Below the pieces are notes generated by a model. It worked only from the letters and a program-made list of their open reading frames with translations. It ran no database searches and had not been told where the DNA came from. The position numbers and the translations under genes were made by a program. This document shows positions 25,200 to 34,096 of a stretch of 64,000 nt of DNA, in pieces. Numbering within the stretch: the first letter of the stretch is position 1; each line of letters begins with the position of its first letter. Source of the DNA: Donghicola sp041224595 (GTDB lineage: Bacteria; Pseudomonadota; Alphaproteobacteria; Rhodobacterales; Rhodobacteraceae); contig NZ_JBGFGN010000164.1 of NCBI RefSeq assembly GCF_041224595.1, positions 62,001 to 126,000 of the forward strand, in the 5' to 3' direction.

Positions 25200-27215
25200 A
25201 TGCCCAAAGACGTTCTGGTGGCTGACAAAGCCGCAATTGATCCCGCAACTTTTGCTCTGGCCAACTGCATTCGCGCCCTGTCAATCGACGCGGTCGAGGC
25301 TGCGAAATCCGGCCACCCCGGCGCGCCCATGGGCATGGCCGATGCAGCAACCGTGTTGTTCAAGAACCACCTGAAATTTGACTCTGCGAACCCCGATTGG
25401 CCTGACCGCGACCGCGTCGTCCTGTCGAACGGCCACGCGTCGATGCTGCTCTATTCGCTGCTGCACCTGACCGGCTACGAAGACATGACGCTGGATCAGA
25501 TCAAGAACTTCCGCCAGAAGGGCGCGATCACAGCAGGCCACCCAGAATACGGCCACGCCAAGGGTATTGAGACCACCACCGGTCCCCTTGGTCAGGGCAT
25601 CGCGAACGCGGTTGGCATGGCGATGGCAGAGCGCCGTCTGGCCGACGAATTCGGTAGCGATGTTGTCGATCACCACACCTATGTGTTCCTCGGCGATGGC
25701 TGCCTGCAAGAAGGCATCGGCCAAGAGGCGATTTCACTGGCAGGTCACCTTGGCCTTGGCAAATTGATCGTTCTGTACGACGACAACGAGATCACAATTG
25801 ATGGCCCGACCTCTGTGTCGTTCAGCGAAGACATCCCAGCCCGTCTGGCCGCTTGCGGCTGGCACGTGCAATCCTGTGACGGCCACAACCCCGCCGAGCT
25901 GGACGCGGCCATCACCGCCGCCAAGGCAGAAACTGGTAAACCCAGCCTAATCGCGATGAAGACCGTGATTGGCTTTGGCGCCCCGAACAAGGCTGGCACC
26001 GCCAGCTCGCACGGCTCGCCCCTTGGCGGGGGCGAAGCCGCAGCGACCAAAGCGGCCTTGGGTTGGGACGCTGCGCCCTTTGAAATTCCCGCAGACCTGC
26101 TGGACCAATGGCGGGCGATCGGCACGCGTGGCGCAGAGGCGCGTCAGGCGTGGGAAGCCCGTTTGGCGGCCAAAGACGCCGACACCCGCAGTGAATTCAG
26201 CCGTCGCCTGACCAGCCAGTTGCCTGATGCCTACAAGACTGCAATAGCCAAAGCCCGCGCGGACCTGTTCGCGAACCCGCAAAAGGTTGCGACCCGCAAG
26301 GCCAGCCAGATCGCACTTGAAGCGATCACTCCAGTCCTGCCCGAAATGATCGGCGGCTCGGCTGACTTGACCGGCTCTAACCTGACCCGCGTGCCTGCTG
26401 TCGACAGCCAGTTCACCGCAGAAAAGTCAGGCCGCTATGTCGGCTACGGCGTCCGTGAATTCGCGATGGGCGCGGCCATGAATGGCATGCTGGTCCACGG
26501 CGGCCTGCGCCCTTATGGCGGCACGTTCATGGTGTTCTCGGACTATGTCCGCAACGCGATCCGCCTGTCTGCCCTGATGGAGATCCCGACCGTCTACGTG
26601 ATGACTCACGACTCGATCGGCCTTGGCGAAGATGGCCCGACCCACCAGCCGGTCGAACACATGGCATCGCTCCGCGCCATGCCCAACCTCTACAGCTTCC
26701 GCCCCGCCGACGTGGTCGAGACGCTGGAATGCTGGGATATCGCCATGCGCAGCGCCAAGACCCCATCGCTGCTGGCCCTGTCCCGTCAGGGTGTGCCGCA
26801 ACTGCGCCTAGAGGAAACCGGCGAAAACCTGTCGGAAAAGGGCGCCTACGTCATCCGCCAGTTTGGCGAGGGCCGTGATATCACCCTGCTCGCGACCGGC
26901 ACCGAAGTGTCGCTGGCCATTGAGGCCGCAGAGGCTCTGCATGCGGATGGCAAATCCGTCGCTGTCGTGTCGATGCCAAGCTGGGAGTTGTTCGAAGCCC
27001 AAGATGATGATTATAAGGCCGCGACTCTGGGCAGTGCTCCACGCATCGCAGTCGAGGCCGCTGGCAAGTTCGGATGGACACGCTATGTGGCCCGCGAAGA
27101 TGACGTGATCGGCATGACCAGCTTCGGCGCGTCGGCTCCGGCAGAGGAGCTGTATGAACAATTCGGAATTACCAAAGAGGCGATCATCGCACGTGCAAAA
27201 GCACTGATGGCCTAA
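25200..27215 (+). CDS. tkt: transketolase
   Basis: Thiamine diphosphate enzyme of 671 residues that moves a two-carbon unit between sugar phosphates. It shows AAKSGHPGAPMGMAD, the ThDP motif LGDGCLQEG running to YDDNEITIDG, HGSPLGGGEA, and the pyrimidine-domain THDSIGLGEDGPTHQPVEH. AAGGAGG stands before ATG 25200. Tal follows after 14 bp. In this locus it can combine erythrose 4-phosphate with xylulose 5-phosphate to give fructose 6-phosphate and glyceraldehyde 3-phosphate. Confidence 0.96.
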   Translation: MPKDVLVADKAAIDPATFALANCIRALSIDAVEAAKSGHPGAPMGMADAATVLFKNHLKFDSANPDWPDRDRVVLSNGHASMLLYSLLHLTGYEDMTLDQIKNFRQKGAITAGHPEYGHAKGIETTTGPLGQGIANAVGMAMAERRLADEFGSDVVDHHTYVFLGDGCLQEGIGQEAISLAGHLGLGKLIVLYDDNEITIDGPTSVSFSEDIPARLAACGWHVQSCDGHNPAELDAAITAAKAETGKPSLIAMKTVIGFGAPNKAGTASSHGSPLGGGEAAATKAALGWDAAPFEIPADLLDQWRAIGTRGAEARQAWEARLAAKDADTRSEFSRRLTSQLPDAYKTAIAKARADLFANPQKVATRKASQIALEAITPVLPEMIGGSADLTGSNLTRVPAVDSQFTAEKSGRYVGYGVREFAMGAAMNGMLVHGGLRPYGGTFMVFSDYVRNAIRLSALMEIPTVYVMTHDSIGLGEDGPTHQPVEHMASLRAMPNLYSFRPADVVETLECWDIAMRSAKTPSLLALSRQGVPQLRLEETGENLSEKGAYVIRQFGEGRDITLLATGTEVSLAIEAAEALHADGKSVAVVSMPSWELFEAQDDDYKAATLGSAPRIAVEAAGKFGWTRYVAREDDVIGMTSFGASAPAEELYEQFGITKEAIIARAKALMA

Positions 27216-27229
27216 TCAGGAGAGACCCC

Positions 27230-27883
27230 ATGAAATTCTTCGTCGATACCGCTGTTGTCGAGGACATCAAAGAACTGAACGACTACGGTCTGCTGGACGG
27301 TGTGACCACCAACCCCAGCCTGATCGCCAAGTCGGGCCGTGACTTCAAAGAAGTGATCGCGGAAATCTGCGCACTGATCGACGGCCCCGTGTCCGCCGAG
27401 GTTGCTGCCATGGATTATGACGGCATGGTTGCCGAAGGTGACCACCTGGCACAGATCGCCGACAACGTTGTGATCAAGCTGCCGCTGACCCTCGACGGTC
27501 TGAAGGCGTGTCGCTACTTCACCAAAAAGGGCGTCAAAACCAACGTCACCCTGTGCTTCAGCGCAAACCAGGCTCTGCTGGCTGCCAAAGCAGGCGCAAC
27601 CTACATCAGCCCCTTCATCGGCCGCCTTGATGACATCAACATCGACGGCATGGAGCTGATCGCAGACATCCGCGCGATCTACGACAACTACGGTTTCGAG
27701 ACCGAAATTCTGGCCGCATCGGTACGTACGCCGAACCACGTCAAAGACGCTGCCGTTCTGGGTGCCGACGTTGCAACCATCCCGCCTGCGGTCATCAAAG
27801 GTCTGGCCAAGCACGTTCTGACCGACAAAGGTCTGGACCAGTTCGCCAAGGATTGGGCTGCAACCGGTCAGTCGATCCTGTAA
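27230..27883 (+). CDS. tal: transaldolase (short TalC/Fsa-like type)
   Basis: Short transaldolase of 217 residues: KFFVDTAVVEDIKEL, DGVTTNPSLIAKSG, Schiff-base Lys in VVIKLPLTLDGL and NVTLCFSANQALLAAKAGA, AASVRTPNHVKDAAVLGAD. It would swap three-carbon units with erythrose 4-phosphate. The same fold includes fructose-6-phosphate aldolases. It lies just behind tkt and ends in a strong terminator, so tkt-tal form a two-gene unit feeding ery products into central metabolism. Confidence 0.93.
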   Translation: MKFFVDTAVVEDIKELNDYGLLDGVTTNPSLIAKSGRDFKEVIAEICALIDGPVSAEVAAMDYDGMVAEGDHLAQIADNVVIKLPLTLDGLKACRYFTKKGVKTNVTLCFSANQALLAAKAGATYISPFIGRLDDINIDGMELIADIRAIYDNYGFETEILAASVRTPNHVKDAAVLGADVATIPPAVIKGLAKHVLTDKGLDQFAKDWAATGQSIL

Positions 27884-27908
27884 TCACGGGCGACAATCAG
27901 AATAGTGC

Positions 27909-27938
27909 AAAGCGGCCCACGGGCCGCTTTTCCTTTTT
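27909..27938 (+). terminator. rho-independent terminator of tkt-tal
   Basis: AAAGCGGCCC-AC-GGGCCGCTTTTCCTTTTT: an 8-bp GC stem with a tight loop and T-rich tail, about 25 bp after the tal stop. Confidence 0.85.
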
Positions 27939-27952
27939 GTAGCGATGTCGGA

Positions 27953-28903
27953 TCAGAGATTTAGCAGCGCCTGCGCGGTCAACTCATCCGTAATCAAGCC
28001 CTTGAGCTTGCCACTACAGAGCACAGCGTGAATGGCGGCCAGTTTATCCGCGCCACCCGCAATCGCGACGATCTCATCGCCCTCGCCCATGCAGGCTCCA
28101 AGGGTCCGCGCTGTCAGGGTCGTTTCCATCACGGCCCCGTTTGCATCAAAGAAATGCCCCAGCATTTCCCCGCGCCCACCAGCGGCTTTGATTTCTTCAA
28201 TCTCTTCGTGTTCGATCATGCCGGAATGCACCAACTGCGCATCCGGCTCTACCGTGCCAATTCCAACGATTTTCAGATCCGCGTTGTTCGCCATCTCGAA
28301 CACTTCGCCCACGCCCTTCTGGTGCAGCATGACTTCACGATCCTCGACCGTGTTGGCAAAGAATGGCACTGGCATCATAAACGCAGGCGCGCCCGTTTTT
28401 TCTGCCAGCTTGTGCATCACCTCGTGCGGGTTCGCCGAGAAATTTCTTGCCAGCCCCCCCAGGAGCGACACGAAACGCTGCTTCAACCCATCCATGCGCG
28501 GCAGTTGCTGCACACTCGCGGCCAAGGTCCGCCCGTGGGCCAGACCGATTACCGCGTGATCGCCGTGCTCTAGCTCACGCCGCAGATAGCTGGCCCCTGC
28601 CAGCCCCAAAGCGCGCAGCGGCAGCCCTTCTTCGCCGATATCGGGGGCAACTTCGCAAAACTCGAGGCCAAAGCGCTCTGACAGTTGCATTTCCAGATCG
28701 ACGCACTCGACGATATCGCCCTCGACAGTTACCTTGACGGCGCCCTCGGCAACAGCGCGAGCAATCAAGCGATGCGCCTTCACCGATGGCACGCCAAGAC
28801 GTTTGGCGACAGCCGCTTGGGTCAAGCCGCCCGCGTAATGCAGCCACGCCGCGCGCAGCGCCATGGACATCTCTGAATCGCCGTTTCCGTTTGGCTTCGC
28901 CAC
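27953..28903 (-). CDS. eryD: SorC-family erythritol regulator
   Basis: SorC/DeoR-type regulator of 316 residues. The helix-turn-helix is at about residues 18-55 (GLTQAAVAKRLGVPSVKAHR). The sugar-binding domain contains IGLAHGRTLAASVQQLPR and VGIGTV, and a C-terminal GGADKLAAIHAVL, as in EryD, which represses the ery operon in Brucella and rhizobia. GTG 28903 is the start. An imperfect AT-rich inverted repeat lies 20-45 bp upstream and may be an autoregulatory site. It is the last gene on the eryABC strand, behind ribH2 and its terminator. Confidence 0.88.
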   Translation of the reverse strand: MAKPNGNGDSEMSMALRAAWLHYAGGLTQAAVAKRLGVPSVKAHRLIARAVAEGAVKVTVEGDIVECVDLEMQLSERFGLEFCEVAPDIGEEGLPLRALGLAGASYLRRELEHGDHAVIGLAHGRTLAASVQQLPRMDGLKQRFVSLLGGLARNFSANPHEVMHKLAEKTGAPAFMMPVPFFANTVEDREVMLHQKGVGEVFEMANNADLKIVGIGTVEPDAQLVHSGMIEHEEIEEIKAAGGRGEMLGHFFDANGAVMETTLTARTLGACMGEGDEIVAIAGGADKLAAIHAVLCSGKLKGLITDELTAQALLNL

Positions 28904-28923
28904 CGTGCATCACCGCCTTTGCA

Positions 28924-28950
28924 AAATTTTATTCAGTCTGAAAAATAATT
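28924..28950. promoter_or_regulatory. imperfect AT-rich inverted repeat upstream of eryD
   Basis: AAATTTTATTCA and TGAAAAATAATT flank a 3-base centre; 9 of 12 positions match. It could be an eryD autoregulatory site, but AT-rich DNA makes chance matches likely. Confidence 0.25.
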
Positions 28951-28974
28951 CACCAAAGGTAAAGTCAACCAACA

Positions 28975-29003
28975 AGAAAAAGGCGACGCCACGCGCCGCC
29001 TTT
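28975..29003 (-). terminator. rho-independent terminator of ribH2
   Basis: On the minus strand AAAGGCGGCG-loop-CGtCGCCTTTTTCTTG forms a GC stem with one mismatch followed by a T-rich run, about 10 bp after the ribH2 stop. It separates ribH2 from eryD. Confidence 0.75.
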
Positions 29004-29013
29004 CGCTGTCGGA

Positions 29014-29451
29014 TCAGACGTTGATGGCCGCGACCATGCGGACCGCGCTGGCGGCCTCTGCGCCCTTCTTGACGAAGTGGTCGAAGTAGAAGCCCATGTG
29101 CTCTTGGCTAGGCTGGAAGTGGTGCGGGGTCAGCGAGACCGAATAGGTCGGAACGCCGGTGGCCAGCTGCGCATCCATCAGGCCGGTCACAACCGCTTGG
29201 GCAACAAAATCATGGCGGTAGATGCCGCCGTCAACGACCAGAGCCGCACAAACGATCGCATCATACTTGCCGCTTTCGCCAAGCTTCTTGGCCAGCAGGG
29301 GCATCTCGAACGCACCGGGCACGTCAATCGCAGTCACCTCATAGGCGACGTCCGACGCATCCATATCGGCTTTAAACCCGACCAGCGCCTGATCGACGAT
29401 GTCCGAGTGCCAACGTGCTTTGATGAAGGCGATATTCAGTTTTTCAGTCAT
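29014..29451 (-). CDS. ribH2: 6,7-dimethyl-8-ribityllumazine synthase, RibH2 type
   Basis: Lumazine synthase of 145 residues, the penultimate enzyme of riboflavin synthesis. It starts MTEKLNIAFIKARWHSDIVD, has VPGAFEMPLLAKKL, and the catalytic-His segment VDGGIYRHDFVAQAV, close to the decameric RibH2 enzymes of Brucella and Mesorhizobium. ATG 29451 is fixed by AAGGA; the open frame upstream runs into an FMN riboswitch. Its place between eryC and eryD is unusual. EryB is FAD-dependent, so extra flavin supply during erythritol growth is a reasonable inference. Confidence 0.92.
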   Translation of the reverse strand: MTEKLNIAFIKARWHSDIVDQALVGFKADMDASDVAYEVTAIDVPGAFEMPLLAKKLGESGKYDAIVCAALVVDGGIYRHDFVAQAVVTGLMDAQLATGVPTYSVSLTPHHFQPSQEHMGFYFDHFVKKGAEAASAVRMVAAINV

Positions 29452-29486
29452 GGAACCATCCTTGGTATTAACAAATGGTCCCAAGG
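29452..29486 (-). promoter_or_regulatory. hairpin masking the ribH2 ribosome-binding site
   Basis: On the transcript CCTTGGGACCAT (29486-29475) can pair with the downstream ATaCCAAGGATGGTTCC that contains the AAGGA Shine-Dalgarno sequence just before the ATG; the core CCTTGG/CCAAGG is perfect. As it stands between the aptamer and the start codon, it probably is the translational expression platform. Confidence 0.65.
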
Positions 29487-29527
29487 CGATAGAAGCCACC
29501 GGCCCCGCGTGTAGCGGTGCCACTGAC

Positions 29528-29650
<123 letters not shown>

Positions 29651-29740
29651 AACAGTACAGATGTGCCCGCGCCGAAAGATAAGTTCAAGCGCCGCAGGCG
29701 ACTTTTTCGTGCCAAACACGGCAAAGGTCGTCGCGTCGGC

Positions 29741-30673
29741 TCAAATATTCAGGTCCTGAACGCCGCTGTCGATGTGCGGTGCCCAGAATGCGACACTCTC
29801 GGCGATCTGGGGGATCACTTCGCGGTCGTTCGGGTCACGCTCTTTGAAGGATAGCTCGAGACAGATTTCGTTGTCTTTCGCCCCGCCCTCGTCGAACGCC
29901 TTGAGCAGCGGTTCCGGCTGGATACGGCCCTTGGCGTTAAACTCAGCGGTAAAGGGACGGTGCCCGCCCTTGTCCATCAGCGACTGTTTGATGTGAATGA
30001 TCGGGCTGACCTGCGGCACGGCCCGCGCCCACGCGTAGGGGTCAAAGTCATCGGGATTGTCACTGGTCACGTCGCCATGATCGATGTCCGCCATCATCCA
30101 CATGGGAATCGCCATATCGGCGGCAGTCAGACGGTCCTGCAACTTCATGCACTCGGCGATGGTCTCGCCGAACTCTCGGCCCACGCTCATGGGCTCCCAG
30201 AAGACATAGTCGAGACCTGCACCCTTGGCGTGCTCGGCCACCTCGGCCCAGCAATCGATAGCGATCTGGATCAGGTCTTCGCGGCGCTGCGCGTCATCGA
30301 AATCCCGATAGGTAAAGATCGCGAACTGGGTTCCGACCGACGTCCCGCCAAGATCCCCGATGATGTCAGCAAAGGTCTTGAACCAGTCCACGTAGTAGCG
30401 ACGCACATCCGCGTCGGGATGCCCAAAGTGATTCAGCCGCCCATAAGGGCCGGTCATCCCGCTGGTCACGCGCACACCGGTCCGGTCCATGGCGGCCTTC
30501 ATCTGGCGAGTCAGACGGCGGATGGTACTGGCCTGCCAACTGGGATTGATGAATTCGTGGGTCAGCTGCAGGTCACGGATCTTCAGATCCCGCGCCACCG
30601 TTTCGATCAGATCATCGGGGTCAGCGTAGCGGTTCACCATAGGATTGGTGTTCAGGGAAAGTGTCAGAGCCAT
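29741..30673 (-). CDS. eryC: L-3-tetrulose-4-phosphate racemase (EryC)
   Basis: Xylose-isomerase-superfamily TIM barrel of 310 residues, a family in which Brucella EryC was shown to be tetrulose-4-phosphate racemase rather than a dehydrogenase as first annotated. Matching segments are TLSLNTNPMVNRYADPDDL, LQLTHEFINPSWQ, FWEPMSVGREFGET and metal-site ADIDHGDV and CLELSFKERDP. ATG 30673 starts 2 bp after the eryB stop; the longer frame running back into eryB is not used. Confidence 0.9.
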   Translation of the reverse strand: MALTLSLNTNPMVNRYADPDDLIETVARDLKIRDLQLTHEFINPSWQASTIRRLTRQMKAAMDRTGVRVTSGMTGPYGRLNHFGHPDADVRRYYVDWFKTFADIIGDLGGTSVGTQFAIFTYRDFDDAQRREDLIQIAIDCWAEVAEHAKGAGLDYVFWEPMSVGREFGETIAECMKLQDRLTAADMAIPMWMMADIDHGDVTSDNPDDFDPYAWARAVPQVSPIIHIKQSLMDKGGHRPFTAEFNAKGRIQPEPLLKAFDEGGAKDNEICLELSFKERDPNDREVIPQIAESVAFWAPHIDSGVQDLNI

Positions 30674-30675
30674 CG

Positions 30676-32184
30676 TTACGCTGCCTTGTCCACGTTTGCT
30701 TCGAACCACTCGGTAAAGGCGGCCTGTTCAGCCTCGGTCATGTGCAAGCGGTGCTTCGTCCGGCGCCAGAGGATATCCTCGGCGGTTTGGGCCCATTCGT
30801 TCTGCACCAGATAGGCGACTTCAGCCTCATATAGGTTGCCGCCGAAGTGCTGACCCAAACCGTCCAGAGCCGTCGCATCACCGGCGATCTGAGCGATGCG
30901 CGTGCCATAAAGGCGACCGTAATGCTTGCGCAGGGCGCGGGGCATCCACGGGTAGTCGGCCTTCATTTTCTCGCGAAAGGCTTCGTAGTCCGCGTCGGGC
31001 ATATCCCCACCTGGCAAAGGCGCGTGTTCGGTCCAGTCGCCCTTCATCTGCGGGAAGTAGTCAGCGATCTTGTGCAGGCCGCGTTCGGCCAGCTCGCGGA
31101 AAGTGGTGATCTTGCCGCCAAAGATGTTCAGCATCGGCACACCATTCTGGTCGTCGATGTCGAACACATAGTCGCGGGTCACGGCGCTGGGGTTGCCCTG
31201 CCCGTCGTCAAACAGCGGACGCACGCCCGAGAAGCTGCGCACCACATCCTCGCGGCGGAGCTTCTCCTTAAAGTACCGGTTAACGGCCTTGATCAGATAG
31301 TCGATCTCGGACTCGTCGGCGGTCACCTCTTCGGCGCGGCCTTCGTATTGGATGTCGGTGGTGCCGATCAGGGCCTTGTCGCCCTCGTAGGGGTTGATGA
31401 AGATCACGCGCTTGTCGTGGTTCTGCACCAAGTAGGCCTGCTGCCCCTCCCAGAACTTGGGAACGATGATGTGGCTGCCCTTAACCAGACGCACGTTCCG
31501 GCTGGAGTTCGAGCCGGCCACATTGTTGATCACCTGCGTAACCCACGGGCCCGCCGCGTTCACGATGCATTTTGCGCGGAAGGTACGTTCCTCGCCCGTC
31601 ATCGAATTCTTGGTGGTCACGGTCCACGCGCCATCCTCGCGGCGGGCGCTGGTGCAGGCGGTGCGGGTCAGAACCTCGGCCCCGCGTTCGGCGGCATCGA
31701 CCGCGTTCAGCACAACTAGGCGGGCGTCATCGACCCAACAGTCCGAGTATTCAAAGCCGCGCGTGTACTGATCCATGATCGGCGCGCCCTCTGGGTCGCG
31801 GCGTAGGTTCAGGGTGCGGGTGCCGGGCAGCTTCTTGCGACCGCCAAGGTGGTCGTACAGGAACAGTCCCAACCGCACGAGCCACGCAGGGCGATCATCC
31901 GGAGAATGGGGCAAGACAAAGCGCATCGGCCAGATGATATGGGGCGCGGCATTCATCAGAACTTCGCGCTCGATCAGCGCCTCGCGGACCAGACGGAATT
32001 CATAGTATTCCAGATAGCGCAGGCCTCCATGGACCAGCTTGCCGGAACGAGAGGACGTCCCTTGGGCCAAATCATCCTTCTCGCACAGCACCACGGACAG
32101 GCCGCGACCAGCCGCATCCCGTGCCACGCCGGCACCGTTGATGCCGCCGCCAATTACAAACAGATCGACCATTTTATCAGTCAT
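30676..32184 (-). CDS. eryB: erythritol-4-phosphate dehydrogenase, FAD-dependent (GlpD-like)
   Basis: FAD enzyme of 502 residues similar to aerobic glycerol-3-phosphate dehydrogenase. It has the dinucleotide motif DLFVIGGGINGAGVARDAAG, the SSRSGKLVHGGLRYLEYYEF signature, and the FAD segment NIFGGKITTFRELAE. It should oxidise L-erythritol 4-phosphate to L-3-tetrulose 4-phosphate and pass electrons to quinone at the membrane. It shares ATGA with eryA and lies 2 bp before eryC. Without the ery context it would be called glpD. Confidence 0.88.
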   Translation of the reverse strand: MTDKMVDLFVIGGGINGAGVARDAAGRGLSVVLCEKDDLAQGTSSRSGKLVHGGLRYLEYYEFRLVREALIEREVLMNAAPHIIWPMRFVLPHSPDDRPAWLVRLGLFLYDHLGGRKKLPGTRTLNLRRDPEGAPIMDQYTRGFEYSDCWVDDARLVVLNAVDAAERGAEVLTRTACTSARREDGAWTVTTKNSMTGEERTFRAKCIVNAAGPWVTQVINNVAGSNSSRNVRLVKGSHIIVPKFWEGQQAYLVQNHDKRVIFINPYEGDKALIGTTDIQYEGRAEEVTADESEIDYLIKAVNRYFKEKLRREDVVRSFSGVRPLFDDGQGNPSAVTRDYVFDIDDQNGVPMLNIFGGKITTFRELAERGLHKIADYFPQMKGDWTEHAPLPGGDMPDADYEAFREKMKADYPWMPRALRKHYGRLYGTRIAQIAGDATALDGLGQHFGGNLYEAEVAYLVQNEWAQTAEDILWRRTKHRLHMTEAEQAAFTEWFEANVDKAA

Positions 32185-33815
32185 GGCTCGCTCCTTTCGG
32201 ACAAGAGGGTCGCGTCCAAAGTCATTTCAGTGTGTTCATCTTTGGGATCGGTCGCGTTCACCCAAGGCGCACGAGGGTCGCCCTGTAGGGTGTCCCACAC
32301 GGGCCGCAGGCTCTGACGGGCAGAGACATAGGCGGGGAAGACCTGATCATAAATTCGGGACAGTTCGGGGTCGGGCTGTTCGGCCTGCCCGAGCAATGGG
32401 GTCACCCATTCCGCGATGCAATCGTCCATGGTGTCATAGGCGCCGATGGCAACCGCAGCCATCATCGCACAGCCGGCGGCACCTGCCTCTTCGCGCTGGG
32501 AGACGCGCACCGGGGCCTTGATGCAAGAGGCCAGAATTTGGCGCAGGGCGTTCGATCGCGCTGCGCCGCCGGTGATCCGCAGTTCCGTCGGGTCAGCATC
32601 CATCGCGGCGTAGCAATCGCGCGCTGCCATCCCGAGCCCTTCAATCACGGCGCGCAGCATATCGGGGAACCGGTGATGGGCTGCGAGGCCGGTGAAGCCT
32701 GCACGGGCGTTGGCGTTCACGAACGGCCCGCGCTCGCCCGCCTCCGAGATATAAGGGTGGTACATGATCGCGCCGGGCTTGGCGCGGCTGACCCAGCCTT
32801 CGATCCGGCCAACCAGATCCGAGTAATCTACAGGCTTGCCGGTATCGCTCATCAAGTCCGCGGCTAAACGCAGAGCCCAGTCGATGTTCAGTGTCGCCGC
32901 CATATTGGTTTGCACCTGCGTAACCACATCCGGCACGGGCAGCGCGATAACATAGCCAGTGCCTTCGGCATTCAAGTGCACATCGCCGGACCGTTTCGCC
33001 TGCATATGCACGCCTGTCGAGCCGATGGTCGAACACGCCGCGCCAGCGGTTCCGGTGTGGACCCCTGCCCCGAGCGCCGTCATCACCATGTCCACGTACC
33101 CGAGCGACACGGGCGTTCCGCCCAGCAGACCGGTTTGTGCAGCCGCTTCAGCGGACAACGGATGGGTGATCTGCGTGCCGTCAATGATCTTTGGCAGCAA
33201 GTGGCGGCGATGGGTCAGGCCCAATGCCTCGATCACCAAGTCATCGTATTGACGGGTGCGAAAGTTGCCAAAAGTAAAGCTGGCCTCGGACGGGTCGGTC
33301 GCCCTTTCACCTGTCAGGCACAGGTAGAGCCAATCCTTGCAGTGCAGCGCGACCTCGGCGCCATCCAGCAGGTGCGGCGCGTAGCGGTCCATATGAGCCA
33401 TCTGCGTGCCTTGCTGACACGTATTCAGACCAGTGCCAGTCGCCTCGAACCGCGCACGGTTCAGTGCGCCTGCTGCCAGGTCTTGCACTGTCGGAGCCGC
33501 GCGGGCATCCAGCCAGAGCCAAGCGTTCGACACAGGGCAATTGCCCGCGCCAACCAGCCAAGTGCCATCCCCCTGCGCTGTAACAGCCACAGCCGCCGTC
33601 CGCGCCGCCAAATCCGGTATCTTTTCGCCGAGCCCGCACAAAGCCGTTGCGCAGTCGGTCCATGTCTGGTCCAGTGATTGGCACGCAGACCCGTCAGCAC
33701 CACTAAGATAGTGGTTCAGGACAGAACTCGTCCCCAGCTGGCGGCCACGCAGGTCAAAGGCCACAGCCTTGATCACCGAAGTGCCCGCGTCGATGCCGAT
33801 AATGATATCGGTCAT
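32181..33815 (-). CDS. eryA: erythritol kinase (FGGY family)
   Basis: FGGY carbohydrate kinase of 544 residues that phosphorylates erythritol to L-erythritol 4-phosphate. The N-terminal phosphate loop is IIGIDAGTSVIKAVAFDL. The FGGY-type substrate/nucleotide segments include LWLDARA, GTAGAACSTIGSTGVH and the C-terminal LRITGGAARSNALRQ. First gene of eryABC, overlapping eryB by 4 bp. The 5' side opens on a long intergenic region with a strong inverted repeat. Confidence 0.88.
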   Translation of the reverse strand: MTDIIIGIDAGTSVIKAVAFDLRGRQLGTSSVLNHYLSGADGSACQSLDQTWTDCATALCGLGEKIPDLAARTAAVAVTAQGDGTWLVGAGNCPVSNAWLWLDARAAPTVQDLAAGALNRARFEATGTGLNTCQQGTQMAHMDRYAPHLLDGAEVALHCKDWLYLCLTGERATDPSEASFTFGNFRTRQYDDLVIEALGLTHRRHLLPKIIDGTQITHPLSAEAAAQTGLLGGTPVSLGYVDMVMTALGAGVHTGTAGAACSTIGSTGVHMQAKRSGDVHLNAEGTGYVIALPVPDVVTQVQTNMAATLNIDWALRLAADLMSDTGKPVDYSDLVGRIEGWVSRAKPGAIMYHPYISEAGERGPFVNANARAGFTGLAAHHRFPDMLRAVIEGLGMAARDCYAAMDADPTELRITGGAARSNALRQILASCIKAPVRVSQREEAGAAGCAMMAAVAIGAYDTMDDCIAEWVTPLLGQAEQPDPELSRIYDQVFPAYVSARQSLRPVWDTLQGDPRAPWVNATDPKDEHTEMTLDATLLSERSEP

Positions 33816-33975
33816 GGCCGCACCCTCGTGTCGTACCCGTTCATAGTATCCTCCCTTTCGCGTCGGACAGGCTGGTCACTCCCCTGACCACAAACGCCAT
33901 CAACAACGCGCAAAGTTCCTATGCACCCCCATAGGTGCGCCCTTCATATCACAGACATAACGCAAACATTCGGCG

Positions 33976-34022
33976 CTGTACATGTAATTTTTTACTTTCG
34001 TCGTAAAAAATTTCATGTACAG
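33976..34022. promoter_or_regulatory. 47-bp inverted repeat, candidate EryD operator
   Basis: Left arm 33976-33995 begins CTGTACATG and ends TTTTTTAC; right arm 34003-34022 begins GTAAAAAA and ends CATGTACAG. The 20-bp arms differ at one position and flank a 7-base centre. It lies in the divergent ery promoter region, where a tetrameric SorC-family regulator would bind. Confidence 0.65.
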
Positions 34023-34081
34023 TTATCGACACACGGGGCACAGCGCCTCGCTCTCTTCGAATAGGAAGAGGCCGTATATTC

Positions 34082-34096
34082 CCCTTAAATTAAGGG
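34082..34096. promoter_or_regulatory. 15-bp perfect palindrome in the ery divergent region
   Basis: CCCTTAA-A-TTAAGGG is perfectly symmetrical and lies 60 bp importer-side of the long inverted repeat. It may be a second regulator site; no protein can be named. Confidence 0.35.

Noticed and set aside
21978..27883. Reading fbp-tkt-tal as a Calvin-cycle (cbb) operon
   Set aside because: No phosphoribulokinase, rubisco or cbbR gene is present; the strands are mixed and ery genes surround them.
29663..29854. Arg/Lys-rich small frame between the riboswitch and eryC
   Set aside because: It runs into the 3' end of eryC antisense, lacks a ribosome site, and the region is better explained as the ribH2 promoter/leader.
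29741..30673. EryC as an erythrulose-phosphate dehydrogenase
   Set aside because: The sequence is a xylose-isomerase-type TIM barrel without a nucleotide-binding fold.
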